Positions 5,343-14,576 of a stretch of 16,868 bases of DNA are shown here, in pieces. This DNA is from Citromicrobium sp. (GTDB lineage: Bacteria; Pseudomonadota; Alphaproteobacteria; Sphingomonadales; Sphingomonadaceae). Each line of letters opens with the position of its first letter. The stretch's first letter is position 1. The notes below the pieces were generated by a model. It saw only the letters and a list, made by a program, of their open reading frames with translations. It had not been told where the DNA came from and searched no databases. The translations under genes were made by a program, and so were the position numbers. Location: contig PAVA01000054.1 in the NCBI GenBank assembly GCA_002712945.1, forward strand, positions 1 through 16,868, in the 5' to 3' direction.

Positions 5343-6038
5343 ATGGACATGGGATCGAAGATCAGGCTCGCCGGTGGATTGTTTCTCGGTCTGGTCGGCT
5401 GGTACGCTGCCGTCATCGCTGCGGACTACTTGCTGGTCCACGGCCTGCGCCTGGATGGCGGGGGGCGATACGCCCTGCTCGGCCTGGTCGAGCTTTTCGC
5501 CGGTGGCGCGATCGTACTGCTCGCCTTGCGAGTGAGCGGAATGTCCGCAGCGGCGGCCGGATTTACGCTCAGAAGCGCGCGCCGCGATATCCTCATCGGC
5601 CTCGGTGTGGCCATCGCCTTCGCGGCCTTGCAGTTCCTCGTCCTCATTCCGGCAACCGGCGGGGCAGCACGCAGCGATATCGTCGCCAATTCGGCTCAAC
5701 TCGGCGAAGAATGGTCCGGATTGGCGGGCTTCGTCGTCCTCGCGCTGGCGGGATCGAGCGCGGAGGAAATGCTGTTTCGCGGCTTGCTGCTCGGCGGGTT
5801 GGCCTTGCTGTTCAACGAAGGATGGCCCGCCCGAATCCTCGCCACAGTGGTCGTGGTCGTGCTGTTCGGGCTGAGCCATGGATACCAGGGCTGGGCGGGC
5901 ATCATCGACACCGGCATGTATGGCGGCCTGACCCTTTCGTTGCTCTACTGGTGGCGCGGCAAGCGGCTGGCAGCGCCGATTGCCGCCCATGCAGGCTGGA
6001 ACCTCATCGCATCTTTCGCGCTATTCTTCCTCTATTGA
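5343..6038 (+). CDS. CPBP family intramembrane metalloprotease (CAAX protease/Rce1-like)
   Basis: A 231-aa polytopic membrane protein from the ATG at 5343 (MDMGSKIRLAGG). An in-frame GTG at 5286 would add 19 residues without a convincing signal. The CPBP (Abi) motifs are all present: SSAEEMLFRG with Glu141, Glu142 and Arg146, FGLSH ending in His179, and HAGWN at 216-220. These are the expected residues of the glutamate/histidine active site. About six or more TM helices are visible. Bacterial members cleave or process membrane peptides, and most substrates are unknown. It lies 99 bp after pspF on the same strand. A link to envelope stress is suggestive only. Confidence 0.92.
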   Translation: MDMGSKIRLAGGLFLGLVGWYAAVIAADYLLVHGLRLDGGGRYALLGLVELFAGGAIVLLALRVSGMSAAAAGFTLRSARRDILIGLGVAIAFAALQFLVLIPATGGAARSDIVANSAQLGEEWSGLAGFVVLALAGSSAEEMLFRGLLLGGLALLFNEGWPARILATVVVVVLFGLSHGYQGWAGIIDTGMYGGLTLSLLYWWRGKRLAAPIAAHAGWNLIASFALFFLY

Positions 6039-6118
6039 GGCAGGAATTGCCGGCAGTCGGCGTCAAACAATGGGGACATGGTCCTCGCCCACTGGCGAAG
6101 CGGCACAAGCCCCGCTAA

Positions 6119-7687
<1,569 letters not shown>

Positions 7688-7690
7688 GTG

Positions 7691-7841
7691 CCCTCTCCAA
7701 GCTCCGCTAGCTCCATGAATGGAGCAAGCTGCGCTATCTTCTCCCGCAAGGGGAGAGGAGGGGGCGTTCGTTCATCCTCTCCCTTGGTGGGAGAGGATAC
7801 GAAGGCTTGCGAGCCCGCTCGCTAGCCGAAGTTGGAGAGGG
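7691..7841. repeat. 151-bp intergenic element with terminal inverted repeats and nested hairpins
   Basis: The ends CCCTCTCCAA (7691-7700) and TTGGAGAGGG (7832-7841) are perfect inverted repeats. They extend to about 21 bp with three mismatches, both sides reaching GCTAGC. Inside are GCTCCAT-GA-ATGGAGC (7710-7725), TCTCCC/GGGAGA (7740-7756), ATCCTCTCCC/GGGAGAGGAT (7774-7798, perfect 10-bp stem) and GCGAGC-CC-GCTCGC (7809-7822). It holds no plausible gene and begins 3 bp after the guaB stop. It looks like a MITE- or REP-like palindromic repeat and may also end guaB transcription. No target-site duplication was identified. Confidence 0.65.
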
Positions 7842-8023
7842 GGCCGCGATGCAGTGCGTGAACGGTTGCCGTTTCCTACTCTCTCGCAACGTGGCATGAC
7901 GCTCCGCATGAACCAAAGCCTCTCGCCTGGCTGCGATGGCGCGGAATTCCGCGTCTGCGACCGGGCCACATTTTCAGCCCATAACACTGTGTCAGGTGTG
8001 TCAGGCTTGCGGGATATCGACCT
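7842..8023. other. Gap between repeat element and rsmB
   Basis: Together with the repeat element this makes 336 bp without a recognisable gene between guaB and rsmB. No convincing promoter or small gene is seen. The only clear structure is a tandem 9-bp repeat close to the rsmB start, listed separately. Confidence 0.5.
7988..8005. repeat. Perfect tandem 9-bp repeat upstream of rsmB
   Basis: TGTGTCAGG occurs twice head to tail, ending 18 bases before the rsmB GTG. The spacing of about one helical turn would suit a tandem binding site for a regulator, but it could equally be a chance duplication. Confidence 0.6.
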
Positions 8024-9205
8024 GTGAAACCTGCTGCCCGTGTCCAGTCGGCCATCGACATTCTCGACCGCGTGATCGAAGCGGCGAAGGGGCAGGGCGC
8101 GCCTGCCGACCGGATCGTGGCGGAGTGGGCCAAGGCCAACCGCTACGCCGGGTCGAAGGACCGTCGCGCGGTGCGCGAACTGGTTTACGACGCGATTCGC
8201 CATTGCGGCGAGGTGCCCGTCTCGGGCCGCTCGGCGATGCTCGCGCTCGCGCAGCGCGACGAGGCGTTGGCGGCGCTGTTCGACGGTTCGCAATACGGGC
8301 CCGAGCCGGTTCGCGATGGCGAGCCGGTCGCCAAGGCCGGCATCGCGCCCGAATGGCTGATGGATCGGCTCGCCGCATCCGGTGTCGAGGGAGGGGAAGC
8401 CGCCGCGCTGATGGGCCGCGCTCCGCTTGACGTGCGGGTCAATGCGCTCAAGGCCGAGCGTGCGTCGCTCGATCTGCCCGAGCCGGGTGAGGCTCTCGCC
8501 GCGCCGCAGGCGCTCCGGTTCGATGGGGGCACGCAGGTCGAACAGTGGGATGCCTATCGCGAGGGGCGGATCGAGGTGCAGGACCATGGCAGCCAGCTTG
8601 CCTGCCTCGCCGCCGGGGCGCGTGCCGGGGAAACCGTGGTCGATCTGTGTGCGGGTGCGGGCGGCAAGACGCTCGCTCTGGCCGCCGCGATGGAGAACAC
8701 GGGGCGGTTGATCGCGGCGGATACCGACAAGCGGCGTCTCTCGCAGCTCGCGCCGCGGGCGCAGCGCGCGGGGATCGCGATCGTCGAACAGCGCCTGCTC
8801 GATCCGGGCAGGGAGATGGAGGCGCTGGCCGATCTGGAAGCTCAGGCCGATTGCGTGCTGATCGACGCGCCCTGTTCGGGCGTGGGCACATGGCGCCGCA
8901 AGCCCGAAGCGAAATGGCGCCTGACGCCCGAGCGTCTGGCGAAGTTCGCTGCGACGCAGGACCATCTGCTAGCGCTTGGCGCCAGGCTGGTGAAGCCCGG
9001 CGGGCGGCTGGTCTTCGTCACCTGCTCGCTGCTCGACGAGGAGGGGGCGGAGCGATTCGCGGCGTTCCTCGATCGTCACGGCGGCTGGCGCGCGGCGCCC
9101 CCCGATCTGCCGCTGGGAAGCCCGAAAGCTCAGGGAATCCGCCTGTCTCCGTTCCACCACGGCACGGACGGATTTTTCGTCGCGCGGGCCCACTTGCCGT
9201 GTTAA
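8024..9205 (+). CDS. rsmB: RsmB/NOP family rRNA (cytosine-C5) methyltransferase
   Basis: A 393-aa SAM-dependent enzyme of the RsmB (Sun/Fmu) type, which methylates a cytosine at C5 in 16S rRNA. The N-terminal third (about 1-130) is a helical NusB-like region. The methyltransferase part shows motif I VVDLCAGAGGKTLALAA (205-221), motif IV LIDAPCSGVGTWRRKPE with Cys284, motif VI LVFVTCSLLDEEG with the nucleophilic Cys334, and the final SPFHHGTDGFFVARA. The start is a GTG at 8024 with only a weak GGGA upstream. It could also be called a generic RsmB/NOP protein, since the exact target base cannot be shown from sequence. Confidence 0.9.
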   Translation: MKPAARVQSAIDILDRVIEAAKGQGAPADRIVAEWAKANRYAGSKDRRAVRELVYDAIRHCGEVPVSGRSAMLALAQRDEALAALFDGSQYGPEPVRDGEPVAKAGIAPEWLMDRLAASGVEGGEAAALMGRAPLDVRVNALKAERASLDLPEPGEALAAPQALRFDGGTQVEQWDAYREGRIEVQDHGSQLACLAAGARAGETVVDLCAGAGGKTLALAAAMENTGRLIAADTDKRRLSQLAPRAQRAGIAIVEQRLLDPGREMEALADLEAQADCVLIDAPCSGVGTWRRKPEAKWRLTPERLAKFAATQDHLLALGARLVKPGGRLVFVTCSLLDEEGAERFAAFLDRHGGWRAAPPDLPLGSPKAQGIRLSPFHHGTDGFFVARAHLPC

Positions 9206-9221
9206 CCTTCGCCGGTATGCT
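9194..9221 (+). promoter_or_regulatory. Candidate housekeeping promoter for the TPR gene
   Basis: TTGCCG (9194-9199), a 16-base spacer and TATGCT (9216-9221) resemble a weak sigma-70 promoter at the end of rsmB. It would give the TPR gene a leader of about 50 bases. Only sequence similarity supports it. Confidence 0.3.
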
Positions 9222-9276
9222 CGCGCCTGTAACAGATCGTGTGCCCGGGTTTCTGGCTTCGTCGAAGGATACAATC

Positions 9277-9834
9277 ATGCGTTTCGCCCCTGCCGCCGCC
9301 GCTCTCTCGCTGCTGGTCGCGGTTTCGGCGAGCGTGGGTTCGGCGCAGGAGGCCCCGGTCGATCCGCGTGCGGGCCTGCTGATCGCCGAAGGGCAGGCGG
9401 CGCTCGAGGCGGGGCAGCCGCAGCGCGCGGTCGATGCGCTGGAAGCCGCCTTCGCGATCGATCCGCAATACACGCCGATCCTGATCGCGCTGGCAGAGGC
9501 GGCGCGGCGCGAAGGGCTGCAGGGCAAGGCGATCCGCTATTACCGCGAGGCGTTGACCCGCGATCCGGGCAACTTCGCCGCGATTGCGGGCGAGGGCGCG
9601 GCGCTGGTCGAGAAAGGCGCGATCGAGCGGGCCGAGCGCAATCTGGCGCAGCTCGAATCGATGTGCGGCGCGAGCTGCCCCGAGACCGAGTCGCTCGCCA
9701 CCGCGATTGCGCAGGGGCCGAAGAACAGCAAGGTGCTGACGGCCGAGGCGGTGATGCCCGATGCCGTGGTGACCCAGAACCTGAGCGGCGAGGCTCAGAT
9801 CAATTCGGCGAATTCGGCCAGCACCGCGCGGTAG
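9277..9834 (+). CDS. Exported tetratricopeptide-repeat protein
   Basis: A 185-aa protein with a Sec signal peptide (MRFAPAAAALSLLVAVSASV, cleavage likely after GSA-Q at residue 23/24), so probably periplasmic. About three TPR units follow: roughly 34-66 (AEGQAALEAGQPQRAVDALE, then AAFAIDP), 67-100 (ALAEAARREGLQGKAIRYYR, then EALTRDP) and 101-132. Two cysteines (130 and 134) could form a disulfide. AAGGA 7 bases before the ATG supports the start. TPRs mediate protein contacts; the partner is unknown. The last 40 bp overlap the 3' end of rppH on the other strand. Confidence 0.85.
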   Translation: MRFAPAAAALSLLVAVSASVGSAQEAPVDPRAGLLIAEGQAALEAGQPQRAVDALEAAFAIDPQYTPILIALAEAARREGLQGKAIRYYREALTRDPGNFAAIAGEGAALVEKGAIERAERNLAQLESMCGASCPETESLATAIAQGPKNSKVLTAEAVMPDAVVTQNLSGEAQINSANSASTAR

Positions 9835-10286
9835 ACGCGCTTCTTGAAGGGCACGATCAGGTCCGGCACCGTGCTGGCGGTGACCCAGCGATATTCGCAG
9901 AATTCCGGGTGCTTGTGCGCCTCGAGGTTCACGTCCTCGTCGGTCCCCTCGAACCGGGCGAGGAACCAGTCCTGCTCCTGCCCGCGGTAGTTGCCGCCCC
10001 ACAGCTTGCCGATCAGCTCGTCGGGCAGGTCGTAGCGCAGCGGTTCGCGAGTCTGGCCGATCAGCGCGACCTTCTCCCGGGTGACGCCCGTCTCCTCCCA
10101 CAACTCGCGGAACACCGCCTCGCGCGGGTCTTCGCCCTCGTCGATCCCGCCTTGCGGCATCTGCCAGAAGTCGCCTTCCTTGGTGTCGATCCGCCGTCCG
10201 ACGAACACCTCGCCGCTGTAATTGACCAGCATCACGCCGACGCAGGGGCGATAGCCGAGTTCGCTGGTCTCCTTGTGCTTGGTCAT
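9795..10286 (-). CDS. rppH: RNA pyrophosphohydrolase (Nudix hydrolase RppH)
   Basis: A 163-aa Nudix protein. RppH removes pyrophosphate from the 5' triphosphate end of mRNAs and so starts RNase E-dependent decay. It begins with the family signature YRPCVGVMLVN, followed by GEVFVGRRID and FWQMPQGGIDEGEDP. The Nudix box is complete: Gly46, Glu52, Arg60, Glu61, Glu64, Glu65 and Gly67 in GGIDEGEDPREAVFRELWEE plus TGV. QDWFLARFEG and EYRWV are also typical of RppH. Its ATG overlaps the stop of the upstream hydrolase as ATGA, so the two are co-translated. Some close relatives hydrolyse dinucleoside polyphosphates. Confidence 0.94.
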   Translation of the reverse strand: MTKHKETSELGYRPCVGVMLVNYSGEVFVGRRIDTKEGDFWQMPQGGIDEGEDPREAVFRELWEETGVTREKVALIGQTREPLRYDLPDELIGKLWGGNYRGQEQDWFLARFEGTDEDVNLEAHKHPEFCEYRWVTASTVPDLIVPFKKRVYRAVLAEFAELI

Positions 10287-11260
10287 GGTCGTTCCCGTCG
10301 TCCCAACGCAGCGCCTACGGCATCGATAAAGGCTTCCACATCGGCTTGCCCACTGGGGATTGCCTTACGCATGGTGAAAAAGCCGTGGATGATTCCGGGA
10401 AATTCGAGGTAAGTGATCTCCGTGCCCTGTTTCGCCATGCATGCGGCGTAGCTGCGGCCCGAATCCCGCAACGGATCGAGCCCGGCGGTACACAGCACGG
10501 TGGCGGGCGCATTGCTGCAATCGCCGAGCATGGGCAGGTTGCGATGCGACTCGGGGTCGGCGGCGTAGGCCTGTGTGAACCAGGCCATCGTGTTCCCGGT
10601 GAGGAAAAACCCCTCCTTGAACATCCGATAGCTGTCGTGATGGCCGGCCTCGTCCGCCACCGGGTAGATCGGCGCCTGCACCAGTACCGGAACATCGGCC
10701 GGCTTGTCGCGCAGGGCATGGGTGGTGACGATGGTCAGGTTGCCGCCCGCACTATCTCCGGTGATGACCAGCCCGGTGACCTCGCGCCCCAGTTCCGCGG
10801 GGGACGAGGCCAGCCAGCGTGCCGCCGCCTCGCAATCGTCGGGCGCGGCGGGGAAGGGGTTCTCCGGCGCGAGTCGATAATCGACCGAGAGCACGGGCAG
10901 GTCGAGCCGGTGCGCGAACTCTGTGCAGAGCGCGTGATAGACGTCCAGATCGCCGATCACGAATCCGCCACCGTGGAGGAACAGCACCGCCGGGCCGGGA
11001 TCGCGGCTCTCGCGCGAGTCGTAGAATCGGCACGGAATATCGCCAGCCGGTCCGGGGCAGGCCACGTCCTCGATCACCGCAAGCTCGCGCGGTTCGGTCT
11101 CGCCCATCTGCGCCATTGCGCGCATGCCTTCGCGCCCTGCGACCGCGCCGGCTTCCTCGATCGGCGGGCGGCCCATCGCCTCGAGCATGTCGAGCAGACG
11201 GCGCACATCGTCGCGGACGTAGGGCTGGGCTTGTGCGTCGGGGGTGGGGGCGTCAGCCAT
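10283..11260 (-). CDS. Alpha/beta hydrolase, hormone-sensitive-lipase-like esterase (family IV)
   Basis: A 325-aa cytoplasmic esterase or lipase. The oxyanion-hole motif HGGGF is at 96-100, followed by IGDLDVYHALC. VDYRLAPENPFPAAPDD (126-142) is a hallmark of the HSL family. The nucleophile is Ser170 in GDSAGGN. The acid is probably Asp262 in TAGLDPLRD, and the base His292 in IIHGFF. No signal peptide is seen. GGAGAG upstream of the ATG is a good ribosome binding site. Substrates of this family are mostly short acyl esters; the natural one here is unknown. It is coupled to rppH by a 4-bp overlap, with no evident functional link. Confidence 0.92.
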   Translation of the reverse strand: MADAPTPDAQAQPYVRDDVRRLLDMLEAMGRPPIEEAGAVAGREGMRAMAQMGETEPRELAVIEDVACPGPAGDIPCRFYDSRESRDPGPAVLFLHGGGFVIGDLDVYHALCTEFAHRLDLPVLSVDYRLAPENPFPAAPDDCEAAARWLASSPAELGREVTGLVITGDSAGGNLTIVTTHALRDKPADVPVLVQAPIYPVADEAGHHDSYRMFKEGFFLTGNTMAWFTQAYAADPESHRNLPMLGDCSNAPATVLCTAGLDPLRDSGRSYAACMAKQGTEITYLEFPGIIHGFFTMRKAIPSGQADVEAFIDAVGAALGRRERP

Positions 11261-11365
11261 GGATAGGTCTCTCCTCGAAACGGGCCGGCTTGGATAGGCG
11301 CTGCGGATCGGCCCTGTCCACTGATCTGCTTACACCGGACTAGAAAAACTTGATTGCTCGCGTCC

Positions 11366-11386
11366 CCGCCGCCACGTAGGCGGCGG
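11366..11386 (+). other. GC hairpin upstream of korA
   Basis: CCGCCGCC (11366-11373) and GGCGGCGG (11379-11386) form a perfect 8-bp stem with a 5-base loop, 47 bases before the korA ATG. No U-tract follows. If transcribed, it would be a stable 5' leader structure; it could also be a palindromic repeat. Confidence 0.5.
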
Positions 11387-11433
11387 TTCAAGGCGCGGGC
11401 CGAAAACGCGCCACGAAGACCGAAGGATTTTCA

Positions 11434-13446
11434 ATGGCGACTCAGGCGCCTCCAGCCTCCACCAATTCCCCCGATACTCCGGATGCGCCCGATGCCATCG
11501 TTGTGCGCTTCGCGGGCGATTCCGGCGACGGAATGCAGCTTACCGGCGGGCAGTTCACGCTTTCCACCGCGCTCGCGGGCAATGACCTTGCCACCTTCCC
11601 GGACTTCCCGGCGGAGATCCGCGCGCCTCAGGGCACCTTGTTCGGCGTCTCGGCGTTCCAGATCAATTTCGGCAGCCGCGCAATCAACACCGCGGGCGAT
11701 GCGCCCGATGTGCTGGTTGCGATGAACCCTGCCGCGCTCAAGGTGAACCTTGCCGCATTGAAGCCCGGCGGGCTGGTGATCGCCGACACGGGCGAGTTCA
11801 CCAAGCGTAACCTCGACAAGGCGAAGTACGACACGAACCCGCTGGAGGACGATAGCCTCGCCAAGTTCGACGTGCTGGCCTTCGACATCAGCGCCCGCAC
11901 GATCGAGGCGGTCGAGCCTTTCGGCCTCGGCAAGAAAGACGCGCTGCGCTGCAAGAACATGTGGACGCTCGGCCTCGCGCTGTGGATGTTCGACCGTCCG
12001 CGCGAGCCGCTGCACGACTGGCTGAACCGCAAGTTCGCCAAGGCGCCCGACATTGCCGCGGCCAATATCGCCGCGCTAGACGCAGGGCACGCCTATGGCG
12101 AGACCGCCGAGCTTTCCGGCCCGCTCAAGCAGGTCCACCTGCCGCCGGTGCCGACCGATCCGGGTCTCTATCGCACGATCACCGGGGCCGAGGCGGTCTC
12201 GCTGGGTCTCGTCGCTGGCGCGCAATTGGCCGAGCTGCCGATGTTCTTCGGCGGCTACCCGATCACGCCTGCTTCGGCGATTCTGCATCACCTGGCGCGG
12301 CTCAAGGAGTTCGGCGTCACCACTTTCCAGGCGGAAGACGAGATTGCCGCCGTGTGCGCCGCCATCGGCGCGAGCTATGCGGGCCAGCTGGGCGTCACCT
12401 CATCCTCCGGGCCGGGCATTGCCTTGAAGACCGAGGCGCTGGGCCTCGGCATCATGACCGAACTGCCGCTGGTGGTGGTCAATTCGCAGCGCGGCGGGCC
12501 TTCGACGGGCCTGCCGACCAAGACCGAGCAGAGCGATCTCTATCAGGCGGTCTATGGCCGCAACGGCGATGCGCCCATGCCGGTGATCGCCGCGCGCTCG
12601 CCCGCCGACGCCTTCGAGGTCGCCATCGAGGCATGCCGCCTGGCGACGCAGTACATGACCCCGGTTATGCTGCTGACCGATGGCTACATCGCCAATGCCG
12701 CGGAGCCGTGGAAGGTGCCTGATCCGGATAGTTTCGAGCCGTTCCCGGCCAAGTTCCTCGAGGAACCACGTGGCGAGGAGCTGTTGCCCTACAAGCGAGA
12801 CGAAAAGGGCTCGCGCCCGTGGATCAAGCCCGGCACGCCCGGCATGATGCACCGCATCGGCGGGATCGAGAAGGACGCCAACACCGGCAACATCTCCTAC
12901 GATCCGGCCAACCACCAGTTGATGACCGATACGCGCCGCGAGAAGGTGGCGAATATCGATGTGCCCGATCAGGAGATCGCTTGGGGCGAAAAGACAGGCA
13001 AGCTAGCGGTGGTCGGCTGGGGTTCGACTTACGGCCCGATCAAGCAGGCGGTGCGCCGCGCGCAGGCCAAGGGCTGCGCCGTGTCGCATATCCACGTTCG
13101 CCATATCTGGCCGCTGCCGAAGAACCTCGGCGAGCTGCTCAGCGGGTTCGAGCGCGTGCTGGTGCCCGAGATGAACACCGGCCAGTTCAAGACCGTGCTG
13201 CGCGACCAGCTGCTGGTCGATGCGGAAAGCCTGACCAAGACCAGCGGCCAGCCGTTCCAGATCGCCGAGCTGGAAGAGGCAATCTGCGCCTACTTCGACG
13301 GCGTCCCGGGCAACGAGGGCGGCGAGGTGGAGGTGAACGATCAGCAGCTCCCCGGCGCTCACCAGGGATTCGACGACGGTACGAGCGGCGAGCGGGACGC
13401 TTCCGCGTACACTTCCCCCTCCGAAACGACACAGGTTTCGAAATGA
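11434..13446 (+). CDS. korA: 2-oxoacid:ferredoxin oxidoreductase, fused gamma/alpha subunit (KorA)
   Basis: A 670-aa subunit with the gamma domain first (about 20-190: VVRFAGDSGDGMQLTGGQFT, IRAPQGTLFGVSAFQINFG) and the alpha pyrimidine-binding domain after it (about 245 on: MFFGGYPITPAS, TSSSGPGIALKTEALG, QRGGPSTGLPTKTEQSDLYQ). With KorB it oxidatively decarboxylates a 2-oxoacid, most likely 2-oxoglutarate to succinyl-CoA, passing electrons to ferredoxin. The fused gamma/alpha plus beta layout matches two-subunit Kor enzymes such as those of Mycobacterium tuberculosis. AAGGA lies 7 bases before the ATG. A Pro/Ser-rich N-terminus and a Ser/Thr-rich tail after about residue 640 look unstructured. 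Substrate choice is inferred from the family. Confidence 0.93.
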   Translation: MATQAPPASTNSPDTPDAPDAIVVRFAGDSGDGMQLTGGQFTLSTALAGNDLATFPDFPAEIRAPQGTLFGVSAFQINFGSRAINTAGDAPDVLVAMNPAALKVNLAALKPGGLVIADTGEFTKRNLDKAKYDTNPLEDDSLAKFDVLAFDISARTIEAVEPFGLGKKDALRCKNMWTLGLALWMFDRPREPLHDWLNRKFAKAPDIAAANIAALDAGHAYGETAELSGPLKQVHLPPVPTDPGLYRTITGAEAVSLGLVAGAQLAELPMFFGGYPITPASAILHHLARLKEFGVTTFQAEDEIAAVCAAIGASYAGQLGVTSSSGPGIALKTEALGLGIMTELPLVVVNSQRGGPSTGLPTKTEQSDLYQAVYGRNGDAPMPVIAARSPADAFEVAIEACRLATQYMTPVMLLTDGYIANAAEPWKVPDPDSFEPFPAKFLEEPRGEELLPYKRDEKGSRPWIKPGTPGMMHRIGGIEKDANTGNISYDPANHQLMTDTRREKVANIDVPDQEIAWGEKTGKLAVVGWGSTYGPIKQAVRRAQAKGCAVSHIHVRHIWPLPKNLGELLSGFERVLVPEMNTGQFKTVLRDQLLVDAESLTKTSGQPFQIAELEEAICAYFDGVPGNEGGEVEVNDQQLPGAHQGFDDGTSGERDASAYTSPSETTQVSK

Positions 13447-14489
13447 ACGAAATGACCAAGATCGAAACCACGCTCAAGGACTGGGAAACCGACCAGGAGG
13501 TCCGCTGGTGCCCGGGTTGCGGGGACTACGCGATCCTCAAGGCGGTGCAGCGCACGCTGCCGCAGCTTGGCAGCGATCCGGCGAACACCGTGTTCATCTC
13601 CGGCATCGGCTGCTCCAGCCGCTTCCCCTATTATATCGAAAGCTATGGCTTCCACACGATCCACGGTCGCGCGCCTGCGGTGGCGACGGGCGTGAAGCTG
13701 GCCAATCCGGACCTCGATGTCTGGCTGGTGACCGGCGACGGCGATGGCCTCTCCATCGGCGGTAACCACATGATGCATGTGCTCCGCCGCAACGTGAACA
13801 TGCAGATCATGCTGTTCAACAACGAGATCTATGGCCTGACCAAGGGCCAGTACTCGCCCACCAGCCGCGAAGGCACGCGCACGCCGACCAGCCCGATCGG
13901 CTCGGTCGACCATCCCGCCAACCCTTGCGCCTTCGCGCTTGGCAGCGGCGCGCGCTTTGTCGGGCGCGGGATCGACGTGTCGAAGAACCTGCCCGATGTT
14001 CTGAAAGCCGCGCATGCCCATCAGGGCGCGGCATTTATCGAGATCTTCCAGAACTGCATCGTCTACAACAAGGACGTGTTCGACGATTTCGCCGCCCCCA
14101 AGGGCGCGGAAGACCGGCAGTTGTGGCTCGCCGATGGCGAGCCGATGCTGTTCGGCTCCGAGAAGACCGGCGGTATCAAGGGCCTCGCGTTCGATCCCGA
14201 AAAGCTCGCCTTCACCGTGGTCGATGTGGTTGACGGAGATTGGCAGGCGGCGGGCGTGCGCGTTCATGACGTGACCAACCGCGTGATGGCGCATCTGCTT
14301 GCCGAACTGCCCTTCGGCCCGTTCCCGATGCCGCTGGGTGTCCTGTATGACGACCCCGCGCCGACCTACGAAAGCGCGGTGATCGCCGAGCGTGAAGCCT
14401 CGGTCAGCGGCAAGGAGGCCAACCTCGCCAAGCTGCTGTCGGGCGGGCAGACCTGGACCGTCGACGGATCGGCAGCCGACCCCCAGTGA
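13443..14489 (+). CDS. korB: 2-oxoacid:ferredoxin oxidoreductase, beta subunit (KorB)
   Basis: A 348-aa thiamine-diphosphate and Fe-S subunit. WCPGCGDYAIL (Cys23, Cys26), GIGCSSRFPYY (Cys57) and Cys205 in FQNCIVYN are the expected ligands of one [4Fe-4S] cluster. The ThDP/Mg site is VTGDGDGLSIGGNH (96-109) with NNEIYGLTKGQYSPTS (126-141). No ferredoxin-like extra cluster domain is present, so an external ferredoxin must accept the electrons; none is encoded in this window. The ATG overlaps the korA stop as ATGA, consistent with equimolar synthesis. An upstream in-frame extension inside korA is ignored. Confidence 0.94.
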   Translation: MNEMTKIETTLKDWETDQEVRWCPGCGDYAILKAVQRTLPQLGSDPANTVFISGIGCSSRFPYYIESYGFHTIHGRAPAVATGVKLANPDLDVWLVTGDGDGLSIGGNHMMHVLRRNVNMQIMLFNNEIYGLTKGQYSPTSREGTRTPTSPIGSVDHPANPCAFALGSGARFVGRGIDVSKNLPDVLKAAHAHQGAAFIEIFQNCIVYNKDVFDDFAAPKGAEDRQLWLADGEPMLFGSEKTGGIKGLAFDPEKLAFTVVDVVDGDWQAAGVRVHDVTNRVMAHLLAELPFGPFPMPLGVLYDDPAPTYESAVIAEREASVSGKEANLAKLLSGGQTWTVDGSAADPQ

Positions 14490-14529
14490 ACTCCCGACCT
14501 GAGTGGCCCTGTCCCTTAGTCGGTAGCGA

Positions 14530-14555
14530 GGAACGCCCCGGTCGCGCCTGACGTT
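14530..14555 (+). promoter_or_regulatory. EcfG-type general stress promoter of the photolyase gene
   Basis: GGAAC (14530-14534) and CGTT (14552-14555) are separated by 17 bases, matching the alphaproteobacterial EcfG consensus GGAAC-N16/17-CGTT. Transcription would start near 14562, just before the AAAGGGG ribosome binding site. EcfG is the sigma factor released by PhyR in the general stress response. Confidence 0.75.
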
Positions 14556-14576
14556 GGGCGCGACAAAGGGGATCGC

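Noticed and set aside
9202..10101. Minus-strand open frame overlapping the TPR gene and rppH
   Set aside because: It is out of frame with rppH, which has a complete Nudix box in another frame, and antisense to the TPR gene.
14541..14564. 8-bp GC hairpin (GTCGCGCC/GGCGCGAC) between korB and phrB as a terminator
   Set aside because: No U-tract follows, and it overlaps the spacer and -10 of the EcfG-type promoter, so it may simply reflect promoter sequence. A weak role in ending korB transcription cannot be excluded.
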